A stretch of 64,000 nucleotides of DNA. It comes from Stenotrophomonas sp. SAU14A_NAIMI4_8. Lineage in GTDB: Bacteria > Pseudomonadota > Gammaproteobacteria > Xanthomonadales > Xanthomonadaceae. A model generated the notes under the pieces. That model saw only the letters and a program-made list of their open reading frames with translations, did not search any database and was not told where the DNA came from. The stretch spans positions 3,308,199 through 3,372,198 of the forward strand of contig NZ_CP025999.1 of assembly GCF_003086695.1 (NCBI RefSeq), written 5' to 3'. Made by a program: the position numbers and the translations under genes. This document shows, one piece after another, positions 54,795 to 62,602 of the stretch. Position 1 is the first letter of the stretch. Every line of letters starts with the position of its first letter.

Positions 54795-55559
54795 ATGGAG
54801 CTAGCCTTACGTCCTCGCACTGTGGTCGTACTGCTTTTGATCTTGCTCGTCAGCACTGCGGTTGCCCTGGTGATCCCCGATTCAGCCCCCCTACTTCGCA
54901 CCATCGCGGCGACACCTGCAGTGTGCTCTGTTCTCGGCGCAGTACTTTTGGTGCTTCGCGATGAGATCGCTCACCAGTCTCAAATGGAGCGAGATCGCGT
55001 GCGGGAATCCCTAGCGCACGAGCGCCAGCTCCAGCGTGATGAGAGTGCCAACAGCTTCCATGTTGCTGCTCAATCACACATGGCTAAGGTTCTATTCGAC
55101 AGGCACGTCTCGTTCGCGGAGGCATACGCCGCCGCTGCCCGCGTGGTCGTCGGGCGCCTTTTTACCGAAGGTCCAACGCCGGCGACGAGGAACATCGCGG
55201 ACATAACGCAAGTCCGCCTGGATCACGGACTGTGGGTTGCGCGTGACTTGGCAGAGCAGCTAGACAAGTTCGAGATGAAGTTCGTCCGCATCGGGAACCT
55301 CATGGCCATGTGGGAGAACAAGGCTCTAAGGCAGCGGCTGCCCGAGAACTACATCGACGAGGTATTTGATCTATTCCACGAAATCACCGGTCTGACTCAA
55401 GAAGAATTGGCTGCCAAGCGGCAGGCCGGAGACGATACGAATCACAGTATCCAGAAGGTGATGACGCAGCTGCAGGCTTTGCTTGGAGTAGAGCAGCTTA
55501 CCGCTGCAAGGGGCCTGGCAGTTGCCGGCCCCCGACAGGCGCCTACTCCAACCAGCTGA
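54795..55559 (+). CDS. Membrane-anchored helical protein, islet gene 1
   Basis: 254 residues. Two closely spaced hydrophobic helices at ~6-26 and ~32-54, then a charged coiled-coil segment (DEIAHQSQMERDRVRESLAH, ~55-85) and an all-helical cytoplasmic domain with FDRHVSFAEAYAAAARV and LAEQLDKFEMKFVRIGNL. I do not recognise the family. GGAG 6 bp before the ATG. Codon usage is less GC-biased than in the flanking housekeeping genes, consistent with acquisition. The general plan (membrane anchor plus helical domain) is shared with islet gene 2 at 56584. Confidence 0.72.
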   Translation: MELALRPRTVVVLLLILLVSTAVALVIPDSAPLLRTIAATPAVCSVLGAVLLVLRDEIAHQSQMERDRVRESLAHERQLQRDESANSFHVAAQSHMAKVLFDRHVSFAEAYAAAARVVVGRLFTEGPTPATRNIADITQVRLDHGLWVARDLAEQLDKFEMKFVRIGNLMAMWENKALRQRLPENYIDEVFDLFHEITGLTQEELAAKRQAGDDTNHSIQKVMTQLQALLGVEQLTAARGLAVAGPRQAPTPTS

Positions 55560-55690
55560 AAGGCGGGCGCAGGTCGGCCTTAGCCAACCGGCTGGCCCGG
55601 ACCGAATCGAGCCAAGCTCTGATTGCGACGACGTCAGCTTTGTGGCGATCGGCCGGCCTGGTCACCCACAGCTCGGCGCCGGCGTCCCCC
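55543..55690 (-). pseudogene. Possible LysR-type regulator C-terminal scrap
   Basis: The frame ends with GAELWVTRPADRHKADVVAI, then RAWLDSVR, which resembles the last strand and helix of LysR substrate-binding domains (LW...H/R..L....V.A...WL). No N-terminal helix-turn-helix is present anywhere nearby. Similarity is short and the call is tentative. Confidence 0.3.
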
Positions 55691-55702
55691 TGCTCGCAGC
55701 TG

Positions 55703-55984
55703 CTACAGCGGGGAGCAGGCCCCACCTGGACCGTTCGGGTGCCGATCCAGTAGACCCCAGGTGCCATCGTCCACGCGCTGAAACAGGGCAAGCCCCCTCT
55801 CGCCACCGCAGGCGACGACGGTCGGCGCCTCTTCGGCCGGCTGGCCGTGTGTGTTGTCCAGAAGAAGGCGAGAGGGAGCGACGTGGGCGGCAGGATACGG
55901 CTGGGCGTCGCGAGGGGTACGATCGGCGGGCGGATGCCAGCGTGCAGCAAGGGCTGCAAGAGGGGTATCGGGGAGCCCAAAGCG
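55703..55984 (-). pseudogene. C-terminal gene fragment of unknown family
   Basis: An open frame of 93 codons between an upstream TAA (55985-55987) and a TAG at 55703, without an ATG. It reads as protein: RWHPPADRTPRDAQPYPAAH, then SRLLLDNTHGQPAEEAPTVV, then ERGLALFQRVDDGTWGLLD. I do not recognise the family. The lost start and the adjoining LysR-like scrap suggest a site of repeated insertion and deletion. Confidence 0.45.
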
Positions 55985-56583
55985 TTAATAGTTAGAATTC
56001 TTGAGGTCCCACGGGAAAGAGGAAAAAAGGAAACGCCCCCAAAATCGCCATTCACACCATGAAAATCACATGCCTACATAAATTACAGAAAGGTAACATC
56101 CGGAGAATATTGAGGAACCCTCACTACCTTGCTCAGAGGAAACTCAGGCCCGTAGAAAACGGCTCATAAATCAATCACAGTGCCTTTCGACAGAGCAAGA
56201 ATCACCTCAAATCACCCAGAAAGGCAACTCAACTTTTCCACTTAACTTCGAATACCCACTAAATTTTCTCAAGCTGGGGCTACCTGTTTCCTGTAGTTAC
56301 TTTAAAATTTCGGGCTTGGACACCTCGCCGCGTGGCCGCCCGAGCCGACCTGCGGTTGCCCCGTCCGCGCGGGGGGGGGAATCGCAGGGCGAACCTGGGC
56401 CCGATCGCCCCTGAAATCTCCGTACAGCGTCTGGGCTGGCGTGCTTTGCCGGGGTACAGGAAAAGCACTCCATGAAGTACGCAGGCGTGTCGGGGAGACG
56501 AGTGCGCGCGAACGGGGCCGGCCACGATTTGACATCCATCGGCCAAACGCCTCCAATGCCGCAGAGCCAACAAGGGGAAATGC
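55985..56583. other. Gene-free AT-rich stretch in the islet
   Basis: 56040-56300 is markedly AT-rich (long runs of A/T-containing words such as AAATTTTCTCAAG) compared with the GC-rich genome. No gene, RNA or repeat is evident. 56371-56379 is a run of nine G. The promoter of islet gene 2 should lie here. Confidence 0.6.
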
Positions 56584-57318
56584 ATGGCGCTGGATCACCA
56601 GGCAGTAATGGCGGTGCTATCGAGTACGGCAGCCTCAACCAACTCCATTCCCTGGTTGAGCCAAGCCATCCCCGAGGTCGGCAAGGTGGTCGTAGCCATT
56701 ATAACGGTGGGCGGGGCCCTTGGCGGTGTCCTGCTGGGCTCACGCCTCACGGGCGGGAGGGAGCGTCTCGCACGCGAAGCGAAGCAACGCGAAGATCTGC
56801 TCTTTTTAGCAGTAACTGTCTCTGCGGTACTGGAGACATTCGTATCGAACTGTGCCTCTGTCAGTAGTGACGATGGCACATCCATGGGGCAACTTAGCCG
56901 TACTGAGGACGGTGAGGAGTACCGATCTGCTCAGGTTGAAGCCCCAAAGCTGGACTTTTCGGACCTGCAGGTTGCTTGGACTGCTCTGCCAGCCGAGATG
57001 CTCGATCGCCTGCACGCGCTCCCAGCGAAGCTCCGCAACGTTGAATCCGCCCTGTCAGATCTCGCGGAACACGACTGGTCGCCATACGATGAGTACTTTG
57101 AACACAGGCAATTGAAATACGCAAAGCTCGGCGTGAACGCCGGGCAGCTTTCGCGCGAGATTCGTATTGCGGCTGGCCTTTCGCCCGAACTTGACGAGGA
57201 ACAGACAGTGTTCCAATGGTTGTCCGAGCGAGAGGTTCTCCTTGGAAAACAGAACATGCAGCGTGACCAACGCCAATCGGAGGCGAATGCGCGAATGTTC
57301 ACAACCTCCACTCAGTAA
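56584..57318 (+). CDS. Membrane-anchored helical protein, islet gene 2
   Basis: 244 residues. One membrane helix at ~34-53 (VGKVVVAIITVGGALGGVLL) followed by a basic stop-transfer (GSRLTGGRERLAREAKQRED) and a ~170-residue, mostly helical, acidic domain with VAWTALPAEMLDRLHALPAK and EQTVFQWLSEREVLL. I do not recognise it. AGGGGAAATGC before ATG 56584. It ends 33 bp before the RelA/SpoT-domain gene, so the two probably form an operon. Possible role: membrane effector or sensor partner of the nucleotide synthetase-like protein (inference). Confidence 0.72.
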   Translation: MALDHQAVMAVLSSTAASTNSIPWLSQAIPEVGKVVVAIITVGGALGGVLLGSRLTGGRERLAREAKQREDLLFLAVTVSAVLETFVSNCASVSSDDGTSMGQLSRTEDGEEYRSAQVEAPKLDFSDLQVAWTALPAEMLDRLHALPAKLRNVESALSDLAEHDWSPYDEYFEHRQLKYAKLGVNAGQLSREIRIAAGLSPELDEEQTVFQWLSEREVLLGKQNMQRDQRQSEANARMFTTSTQ

Positions 57319-57351
57319 TTCCCCAGCACCGATCACCAGTGAGGGACATTT

Positions 57352-58416
57352 ATGGCATTTGTCGTACCTCAGTTCAGTAGAAAGCAAGTGGAGCGCGCGG
57401 GCGATGTCCTGCGCCAAGACCCGGCTGTCGGCAAGGACATCGTCACAGCCATGCCAGTGATAACGAATTGGCGCGCGGCTCATGCCTACCCACTCAATAC
57501 TTTCCAAGCAGCACTTCGCAAGAAGCTGAAAGCGCAAGGGCTGGACGCGACCGACGCTGCGGTCGGACAGCGTTTGAAACGACTCCCATCTATCGCCTCT
57601 AAGCTGCAACGATTTGGCGATATGTCTCTATCCCGCATGCAGGATATCGCCGGACTTCGCGCGGTCGTCCCAAATCCCAAGGTTCTAGATGCGCTCCACC
57701 GATCCTATGTTCACAGCGCCCGCTTTCCTCATGAGCTGAGAAAGGTGGACAACTACGTTGCTGCGCCTAAAGCCGATGGCTATCGCAGCATTCACCTTGT
57801 CTACCGTTACCAGAATTCACGTGCACCTGCCTACGATGGTCTGCACGTCGAATTGCAGCTTCGCACGCGCCTTCAGCATGCCTGGGCTACCGCTGTTGAG
57901 ACCGTTGACGTGTTTGAGAACCTCGCGATCAAGGCCGGGCGCCCCACCCCTCTCTGGCGCGAGTTTTTCCTCCTCGCTAGCGCAGCGTTCGCCGTGCAGG
58001 AGAAGACGGCACTCCCGGACGAGCTAGCGAGCCTTGCATTCAGCGAGATTGTCCGCCGCCTCCAGGATGTCGAGCGCCGACTCAACGTGTTGGCTCTTCT
58101 CCGTGGATTCAGCGTTGCGGCAGACAAGATCCATCAGAGCGGGCGCTCCTCGTCCGCCTATCACTTGGTTATTCTCAATACCGAGCGCTCGGTGCTCACA
58201 ATCAAATCGTTTGCCGAGCGAGATCTTGAACACGCGACGGCTGCATATGCTGAAGCCGAGTTCCGAACGGCTCGCGGAGAGCCGATCGACGCCGTCTTGG
58301 TCGCGGGCGGTGGCGTCGACCAATTGCGCAAGACTTACCCAAACTACTTCTTGGACGCCGGCGTCTTTGTACAGCGCATCACCGCCCTTTGCAGGATGAA
58401 CATAGGGGTGCCCTAG
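57352..58416 (+). CDS. Standalone RelA/SpoT-domain (small alarmone synthetase-like) protein
   Basis: 354 residues. Synthetase motifs: RLKRLPSIASKLQRFG (the ATP-binding R-x-K...SI..K loop, ~76-91), MQDIAGLRAVV, VDNYVAAPKADGYRSIHLVY (GTP-contacting K-x-D-G-Y-R-S-x-H) and HVELQLRTRLQHAWATAVE (catalytic Glu, Gln-x-R-T, then W-A). No HD hydrolase, TGS or ACT domain. The C-terminal ~125 residues (SSAYHLVILNTERSV, PNYFLDAGVFVQRI) are a separate domain of unknown function. Relatives include ppGpp synthetases and toxSAS toxins that make other pyrophosphorylated products or modify tRNA. The upstream membrane-protein gene is 33 bp away. Product untested. Confidence 0.85.
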   Translation: MAFVVPQFSRKQVERAGDVLRQDPAVGKDIVTAMPVITNWRAAHAYPLNTFQAALRKKLKAQGLDATDAAVGQRLKRLPSIASKLQRFGDMSLSRMQDIAGLRAVVPNPKVLDALHRSYVHSARFPHELRKVDNYVAAPKADGYRSIHLVYRYQNSRAPAYDGLHVELQLRTRLQHAWATAVETVDVFENLAIKAGRPTPLWREFFLLASAAFAVQEKTALPDELASLAFSEIVRRLQDVERRLNVLALLRGFSVAADKIHQSGRSSSAYHLVILNTERSVLTIKSFAERDLEHATAAYAEAEFRTARGEPIDAVLVAGGGVDQLRKTYPNYFLDAGVFVQRITALCRMNIGVP

Positions 58417-58460
58417 CGCCCTCACTTGTTTCACAGCGTGCTCAATCTCTCCTTTGCAAC

Positions 58461-59204
58461 TCACCAATGGTGACGCGTTGCTTCGCCGCCGCCCCATTGA
58501 TAGCCCTCAAGCCGGGCCGCAACCACTGTGATTCTGGAGCCTGGGAACGGGTCAAGGATGCAGCCGCCTGCCTCGCAGATCCTCATCAGTTGTCGCATGA
58601 AGTCGGTGGACTTTCCGGTCATGTGGTGTCTGTCAGCCTTGCGGACGCTCTCACGAATTGCGCTAGGCAGAACGGATGCGCGGCGATCGAGCGGCGTGTT
58701 GCTCTTGCTGCCCCATACCACGTACGCGGTCTGGTTACGGAATCGCCCCAACTGAGGACGCCCCCCTTCCGTCGTGTCCCATACAGCCACACCGCGCCAG
58801 GTGAAACCGGCGGACTGCATCGCATCTCTGATGGCTGGCAGCTGTCGCCAGTCGGTGACCAGCAACACCATGGCGCTCTGCTTCAACACTCGACTGCATT
58901 CGGCCAGCCACAGCGGTATCCATGCCAAGTGCGAGCACTGTTCGCGTTCGTCGCGCACAAAGTCTCCATGCACGTCGCTGCGCAGGTACTTGCTTGATGC
59001 CGGCTGCTGGCGAGAGGCAGCGTGCACGCTGCCGCCTAAGATACTGCTTGGTAGCGCTGGATATGAGAAGCAGTTCGCGTTGGGATGATATGCAAGAGCG
59101 AGCGCTTCACACTGCACGGCCTCAAGCATCAGGGCTTCACGGACGGCGACAACAGGGCTGCAGGCGGCCACGTTACCGAAGCGATGCGACAGCACTACGA
59201 CCAT
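58461..59204 (-). pseudogene. Degraded phage-type DNA methyltransferase
   Basis: The C-terminal two-thirds match the phage/prophage N4/N6 DNA methylase pattern: WLAECSRVLKQSAMVLLVTD, RGVAVWDTTEGGRPQLGRFR, KADRHHMTGKSTDFMRQLM and LDPFPGSRITVVAARLEGY. Two essential motifs are damaged: motif I, normally DPFAGSG, reads DPFPGSR, and the catalytic DPPY motif expected before KYLRSD is replaced by ALPSSILGG. The N-terminal ~45 residues show no similarity. It is therefore probably inactive, although the frame is still open. It converges on the RelA/SpoT-domain gene. Confidence 0.65.
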
Positions 59205-59291
59205 GAACTACCGGTGGTCCAACCACCTGGCATGAGGAGCCCGCTTGAGCGTGGAACCACTTAACTTTTTCGGAAATTTCTCCGAACGCAC

Positions 59292-59314
59292 AAAAAAGGC
59301 GCCGTAATGGCGCC
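59292..59314 (-). terminator. Rho-independent terminator of tRNA-Lys
   Basis: Minus strand GGCGCCATTACGGCGCC followed by TTTTTT, 16 bp after the CCA end of the tRNA. Confidence 0.88.
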
Positions 59315-59330
59315 TAAATCGTTGATGCAT

Positions 59331-59406
59331 TGGTGGGCCGTGATGGATTCGAACCATCGACCAAAAGATTAAAAGTCTTCTGCTCTACCGACTGAGCTAA
59401 CGGCCC
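59331..59406 (-). tRNA. tRNA-Lys (anticodon UUU)
   Basis: 76 nt on the minus strand. Acceptor GGGCCGT pairs with ACGGCCC; discriminator A and encoded CCA. D arm TAGCTCAGTCGGTAGAGCA, anticodon loop CTTTTAA with UUU, T arm GATGGTTCGAATCCATC. All four stems pair. It is the classical target type for integrative elements, and its 3' end faces the islet. Confidence 0.97.
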
Positions 59407-59476
59407 ATGCATGCCCAACCTTTCGGCGGGGTCGGCATTTTACCCTACTTTGATGGCTTGGTGGGAAGGCAAAAGC

Positions 59477-59553
59477 GTGCGAACCAACGGTTCGCACCCA
59501 CCATTCGGGTGGTCGCCCCCACCAGAGCAGTGCGAACCAAGGTTCGCACCTAC
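59477..59553 (-). repeat. Two SMAG-like palindromes, GCGAACC subtype
   Basis: At 59530-59553 minus-strand GTAGGTGCGAACCTTGGTTC; at 59477-59497 a related copy whose loop has one extra base and whose GTAG is altered to GTGG. They lie between the tRNA promoter region and the queC stop. Confidence 0.8.
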
Positions 59554-59566
59554 CAAAGCAAGCCGG

Positions 59567-60232
59567 TCAGGCGTAGAGGGTCGGGTCGGCTACGCCGGCG
59601 TCGGCGAAGCCTTGGGCGCGCAGGCGGCAGGCATCGCAGTGGCCGCAGGCGGCGCCGTTGGCATCGGCGTTGTAGCAGGACACGGTCAGGCCGAAATCCA
59701 CGCCCAGGCGCACGCCTTCGCTCACGATCTGCGCCTTGCTGAGGAACTGCAGCGGTGCGTGCACGCGGATGCCCGCGCCTTCCACGCCGGCCTTGGTGGC
59801 CAGGTTGGCCAGCGCCTGGAAGGCGGCGATGAACTCAGGCCGGCAGTCCGGGTAGCCCGAGTAGTCCACGGCGTTCACGCCACAGAACAGGTCGTTGGCG
59901 CCCAGCACTTCGGCCCAGCCCAGGGCCAGCGACAGCATGATGGTGTTGCGTGCCGGCACGTAGGTGACCGGGATGCCCTCGCCGCCCGCTTCGGGCACGT
60001 CGATATCGTCGGTCAGTGCCGAACCGCCGATGCTGCGCAGGTCCACGTCCACGGTCTTGTGCGCGACCACGCCCATGGCCTTGGCCACGCGTGCGGCGGC
60101 GTCCAGTTCAGAGGTATGGCGCTGGCCGTAGCGCACGCTCAGGGCGTGTACGGCGAAGCCCTGTTCCTGGGCCATGGCGATGACGGCGGCTGAATCCATG
60201 CCGCCGGAGAGAAGCACGACTGCCTTCTTCAT
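59567..60232 (-). CDS. queC: 7-cyano-7-deazaguanine synthase QueC
   Basis: 221 residues. ATP-binding P-loop SGGMDSAAV at residues 9-17 and the zinc site with cysteines in [18 protein letters not shown] (~188-205). It converts CDG to preQ0 with ATP and ammonia in queuosine biosynthesis. Start ATG 60232, as the P-loop begins a few residues later and upstream extension is not conserved. It follows queE by 78 bp. Confidence 0.96.
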   Translation of the reverse strand: MKKAVVLLSGGMDSAAVIAMAQEQGFAVHALSVRYGQRHTSELDAAARVAKAMGVVAHKTVDVDLRSIGGSALTDDIDVPEAGGEGIPVTYVPARNTIMLSLALGWAEVLGANDLFCGVNAVDYSGYPDCRPEFIAAFQALANLATKAGVEGAGIRVHAPLQFLSKAQIVSEGVRLGVDFGLTVSCYNADANGAACGHCDACRLRAQGFADAGVADPTLYA

Positions 60233-60310
60233 GGGGAAATCTTCCGGTTGGGAGGGGAAAGCCAGCACGCTGTCCCGCGCCGGAACTACATCAGGGCACC
60301 ACGCCCGGGC

Positions 60311-61012
60311 TCATCGGCCCGGTTCGTCGTTCCACAGGATTTTATGCAACTGCATCTGGAAGCGCACCGGCAGGCGGTCTTCCACGATCCAGTCGGCCAG
60401 TTGGCGGGCGGTGATCTCGCCCTTGCTGGGCGAGAAGAACACGGTGCAGCGCTTCACAAGATCGTGCTCGGCCAGCAGGCCCTTGGCCCAGTCGTAATCT
60501 TCGCGGCTGCAGATGACGAACTTGATCTGGTCGCGGCGGGTCAGCAGCGGAAGGTTTTCCCAGCGGTTGCGCGCCACTTCGGCCGAACCGGGGGTCTTGA
60601 TGTCGACCACGCGGGACACGCGCGGATCGACCGCGCTCACATCCAGCGCGCCGGAGGTTTCCAGCGAGACGTCCAGGCCGGCGTCGCAGAGTTTTTCCAG
60701 CAGGATCAGGCAGCGCTTCTGCGCCAGCGGCTCGCCGCCGGTCACGCAGACGTGGTGCACGCCCTGGGCCAGCACCTCGGCCACGATGTCGTCGATATCC
60801 CACCAGGTGCCGCCGTGGAAGGCGTAGGCCGTGTCGCAGTACTGGCAGCGCAGCGGGCAGCCGGTCAGGCGCACGAACACGGTCGGCCAACCGGCGGTAT
60901 CGGCTTCACCCTGCAGCGAGGTGAAGATCTCGGTGATCTTCAGCCGGGGCAAGGGTGACTGCACGATCTCGCTGGGCGTGGCGACGGCGGCGGACAGGGG
61001 GACGGCGGTCAT
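60311..61012 (-). CDS. queE: 7-carboxy-7-deazaguanine synthase QueE
   Basis: 233 residues. Radical SAM motif with C-x3-C-x2-C in LTGCPLRCQYCDTAYAF (~60-75), preceded by the ITEIFTSLQGEA substrate region, and VCVTGGEPLAQ. It rearranges 6-carboxytetrahydropterin to CDG. ATG 61012 is chosen over an upstream in-frame ATG at 61096, which would extend into SMAG repeats. It probably shares a transcript with queC; the tol-pal genes are upstream on the same strand but separated by a repeat cluster. Confidence 0.94.
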   Translation of the reverse strand: MTAVPLSAAVATPSEIVQSPLPRLKITEIFTSLQGEADTAGWPTVFVRLTGCPLRCQYCDTAYAFHGGTWWDIDDIVAEVLAQGVHHVCVTGGEPLAQKRCLILLEKLCDAGLDVSLETSGALDVSAVDPRVSRVVDIKTPGSAEVARNRWENLPLLTRRDQIKFVICSREDYDWAKGLLAEHDLVKRCTVFFSPSKGEITARQLADWIVEDRLPVRFQMQLHKILWNDEPGR

Positions 61013-61053
61013 GGCAGGAACTTCTTGGGGGACACGTGGCGGTGGGGAACGCA

Positions 61054-61169
61054 GCCGGGCATGGCTCGGCTCTACAGAAAGAAGGTCGCCGGGCATGGCC
61101 CGGCGCTACCGTATCGCGGCGGGTCGAGCGTGCCGGAAACGACAGCAGCCGAGCTGGGCTCGGCGCTAG
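61054..61169 (-). repeat. Three SMAG-type palindromes, GCCGGGC and GCCGAGC subtypes
   Basis: 61054-61074 (minus-strand GTAGAGCCGAGCC, closing on GCCCGGC with one G:T-type mismatch), 61087-61109 (GTAGCGCCGGGCC, perfect) and 61148-61169 (GCCGAGC...GCTCGGC with CTAG in place of CTAC). They mark the boundary between cpoB and queE. Confidence 0.82.
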
Positions 61170-61191
61170 GGGACCCGTATTGTACGCCGGC

Positions 61192-62019
61192 TCAGCGGAT
61201 CTGCTGGCCCAGGCGGATGGACTGCAGGCGGTCCTGGGCGGTGCGCGCGGCATCCGAACCCGGGTACTGCGCCACGACGGTTTCCAGGGTCTGCTGGGCC
61301 TGGTCAACCTTGCCCTCGCCATACTGCGAGAGGCCGACCTTCAGCAGGCCGCCAGACGCCTTGTCGTGGGTGGGATAGCGCGAGAGCAGTTCGCGGAACT
61401 GGGACTCGGCCATCGGGAAATTGCGGGTGGCGTAATAGCTTTCGCCCAGCCAATACAAGGCATTGGGGGCGTAGACGCCATTGGGGTACAGCTCGAGGAA
61501 GCTGAGGAACAGCTGCGCCGAATCGTCGTACTTGCCGGCCTTCAACGCATCGAAAGCGACGTTGTAGGCGGTACGTTCATCGCCGGTGGCGGCCAGGCTG
61601 CCCGGATCGCCATGCACCGAAGGCGGCCGCTCGGAAGTGGCCGCTGCAGTGGGCTTGGCCGGGGCCGCGGGGGCCTTGGGCGCGGTGGAAGCACCAGCCG
61701 GAACGGGCGGCAGGGCCGGGGCGGCAGAGCCCCCTTCCAACCGGTTCAGGCGGCTGTCCAGATCCAGGTACTGGTCCTGGGCGGACTGCTTCAGCTGGGC
61801 ATTGTCGTGCTGCAGTTGCTCGATGGAAGCCTGCAGGCTGGTGACCTGCTGGCGCAGCTGATTGATCTGGTTCAACAGGTCCTGGTTGGCACTGTTGTTG
61901 TACATCTGCTGCTCGAGCGCGCCGACACGATCGGCCAGGCTCTGTCGCTGTGCCTGCGCCGGTGCGGCAGCCACGAGGGCTGCCGCAACGACCAGCATCA
62001 GTTTGATGCCGATGCGCAT
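61192..62019 (-). CDS. cpoB: Tol-Pal system protein CpoB (YbgF)
   Basis: 275 residues. Signal peptide (1-23, APAQAQ), trimerising coiled coil (~27-95, with repeated LxxxLxxLxxQ heptads), Pro/Ala linker (~98-130) and C-terminal TPRs (~150-270: YNVAFDALKAGKYDDSAQLF, YWLGESYYATRNFPMAE). CpoB links PBP1b and Tol-Pal during division in E. coli; mrcB is also present in this window. It starts 3 bp after pal. Confidence 0.95.
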   Translation of the reverse strand: MRIGIKLMLVVAAALVAAAPAQAQRQSLADRVGALEQQMYNNSANQDLLNQINQLRQQVTSLQASIEQLQHDNAQLKQSAQDQYLDLDSRLNRLEGGSAAPALPPVPAGASTAPKAPAAPAKPTAAATSERPPSVHGDPGSLAATGDERTAYNVAFDALKAGKYDDSAQLFLSFLELYPNGVYAPNALYWLGESYYATRNFPMAESQFRELLSRYPTHDKASGGLLKVGLSQYGEGKVDQAQQTLETVVAQYPGSDAARTAQDRLQSIRLGQQIR

Positions 62020-62022
62020 GGA

Positions 62023-62538
62023 TTACTGCGCGGTGTAGACGATTTCGACGCGACGGTTCTGCGACCAGCAGGACTCGTTCGACTCGGTGCAGACCGGACG
62101 CTCTTCACCGTAGGACACGACGGTCAGCTGCGAAGCCGAGCCACCGTTGGCCTGCAGGGCCGAGTTCACGCCGTTGCCACGACGCTCGCCCAGGGCCTGG
62201 TTGTACGCGCGCGAACCGCGCTCGTCGGTGTGGCCCTGCAGGGTGATGCGCGAGGACGGACGGTCACGCAGGTACTTGGCGTGGCAAGCCATGATGGCCT
62301 GGAATTCCGGCTTCACGTCTTCCTTGTCCAGGTCGAAGTAGACAACGCGCTGGCGCAGGCAAGCATCGGTGTCCAGGTCGCCCGGGCCGTACAGGCCGGA
62401 GGTAGCCGGGCCGGTCGGCTGGGTGGTCGAACCGGTGTCGACCGGGGCTGCCGGCTCTTCCTTCACCTTCTTCGAGCAACCGGCCAGGACGGCCACAGAC
62501 AGCAGGGAAACAAGCAGAACGCGGGTGGTCTTGTTCAT
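62023..62538 (-). CDS. pal: Peptidoglycan-associated lipoprotein Pal
   Basis: 171 residues. Lipoprotein signal with LAGC (Cys 21) followed by SKK, then a short linker and an OmpA-like peptidoglycan-binding domain with ITLQGHTDERGSRAYNQALG and RR near 125, the residues that hold diaminopimelate. It anchors the outer membrane to the wall and interacts with TolB. AAGG about 8 bp before the ATG. Order tolB-pal-cpoB is standard. Confidence 0.97.
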   Translation of the reverse strand: MNKTTRVLLVSLLSVAVLAGCSKKVKEEPAAPVDTGSTTQPTGPATSGLYGPGDLDTDACLRQRVVYFDLDKEDVKPEFQAIMACHAKYLRDRPSSRITLQGHTDERGSRAYNQALGERRGNGVNSALQANGGSASQLTVVSYGEERPVCTESNESCWSQNRRVEIVYTAQ

Positions 62539-62602
62539 GGCAATACCTTTGTGGCTCCTAGGCCGATGAGGGGTTCAAAACAGCGGAAATATTAACACTC
62601 TT

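Noticed and set aside
56280..56638. Minus-strand frames of about 100 codons before islet gene 2
   Set aside because: Three overlapping frames are open at once with no preferred codon use; no similarity or ribosome site.
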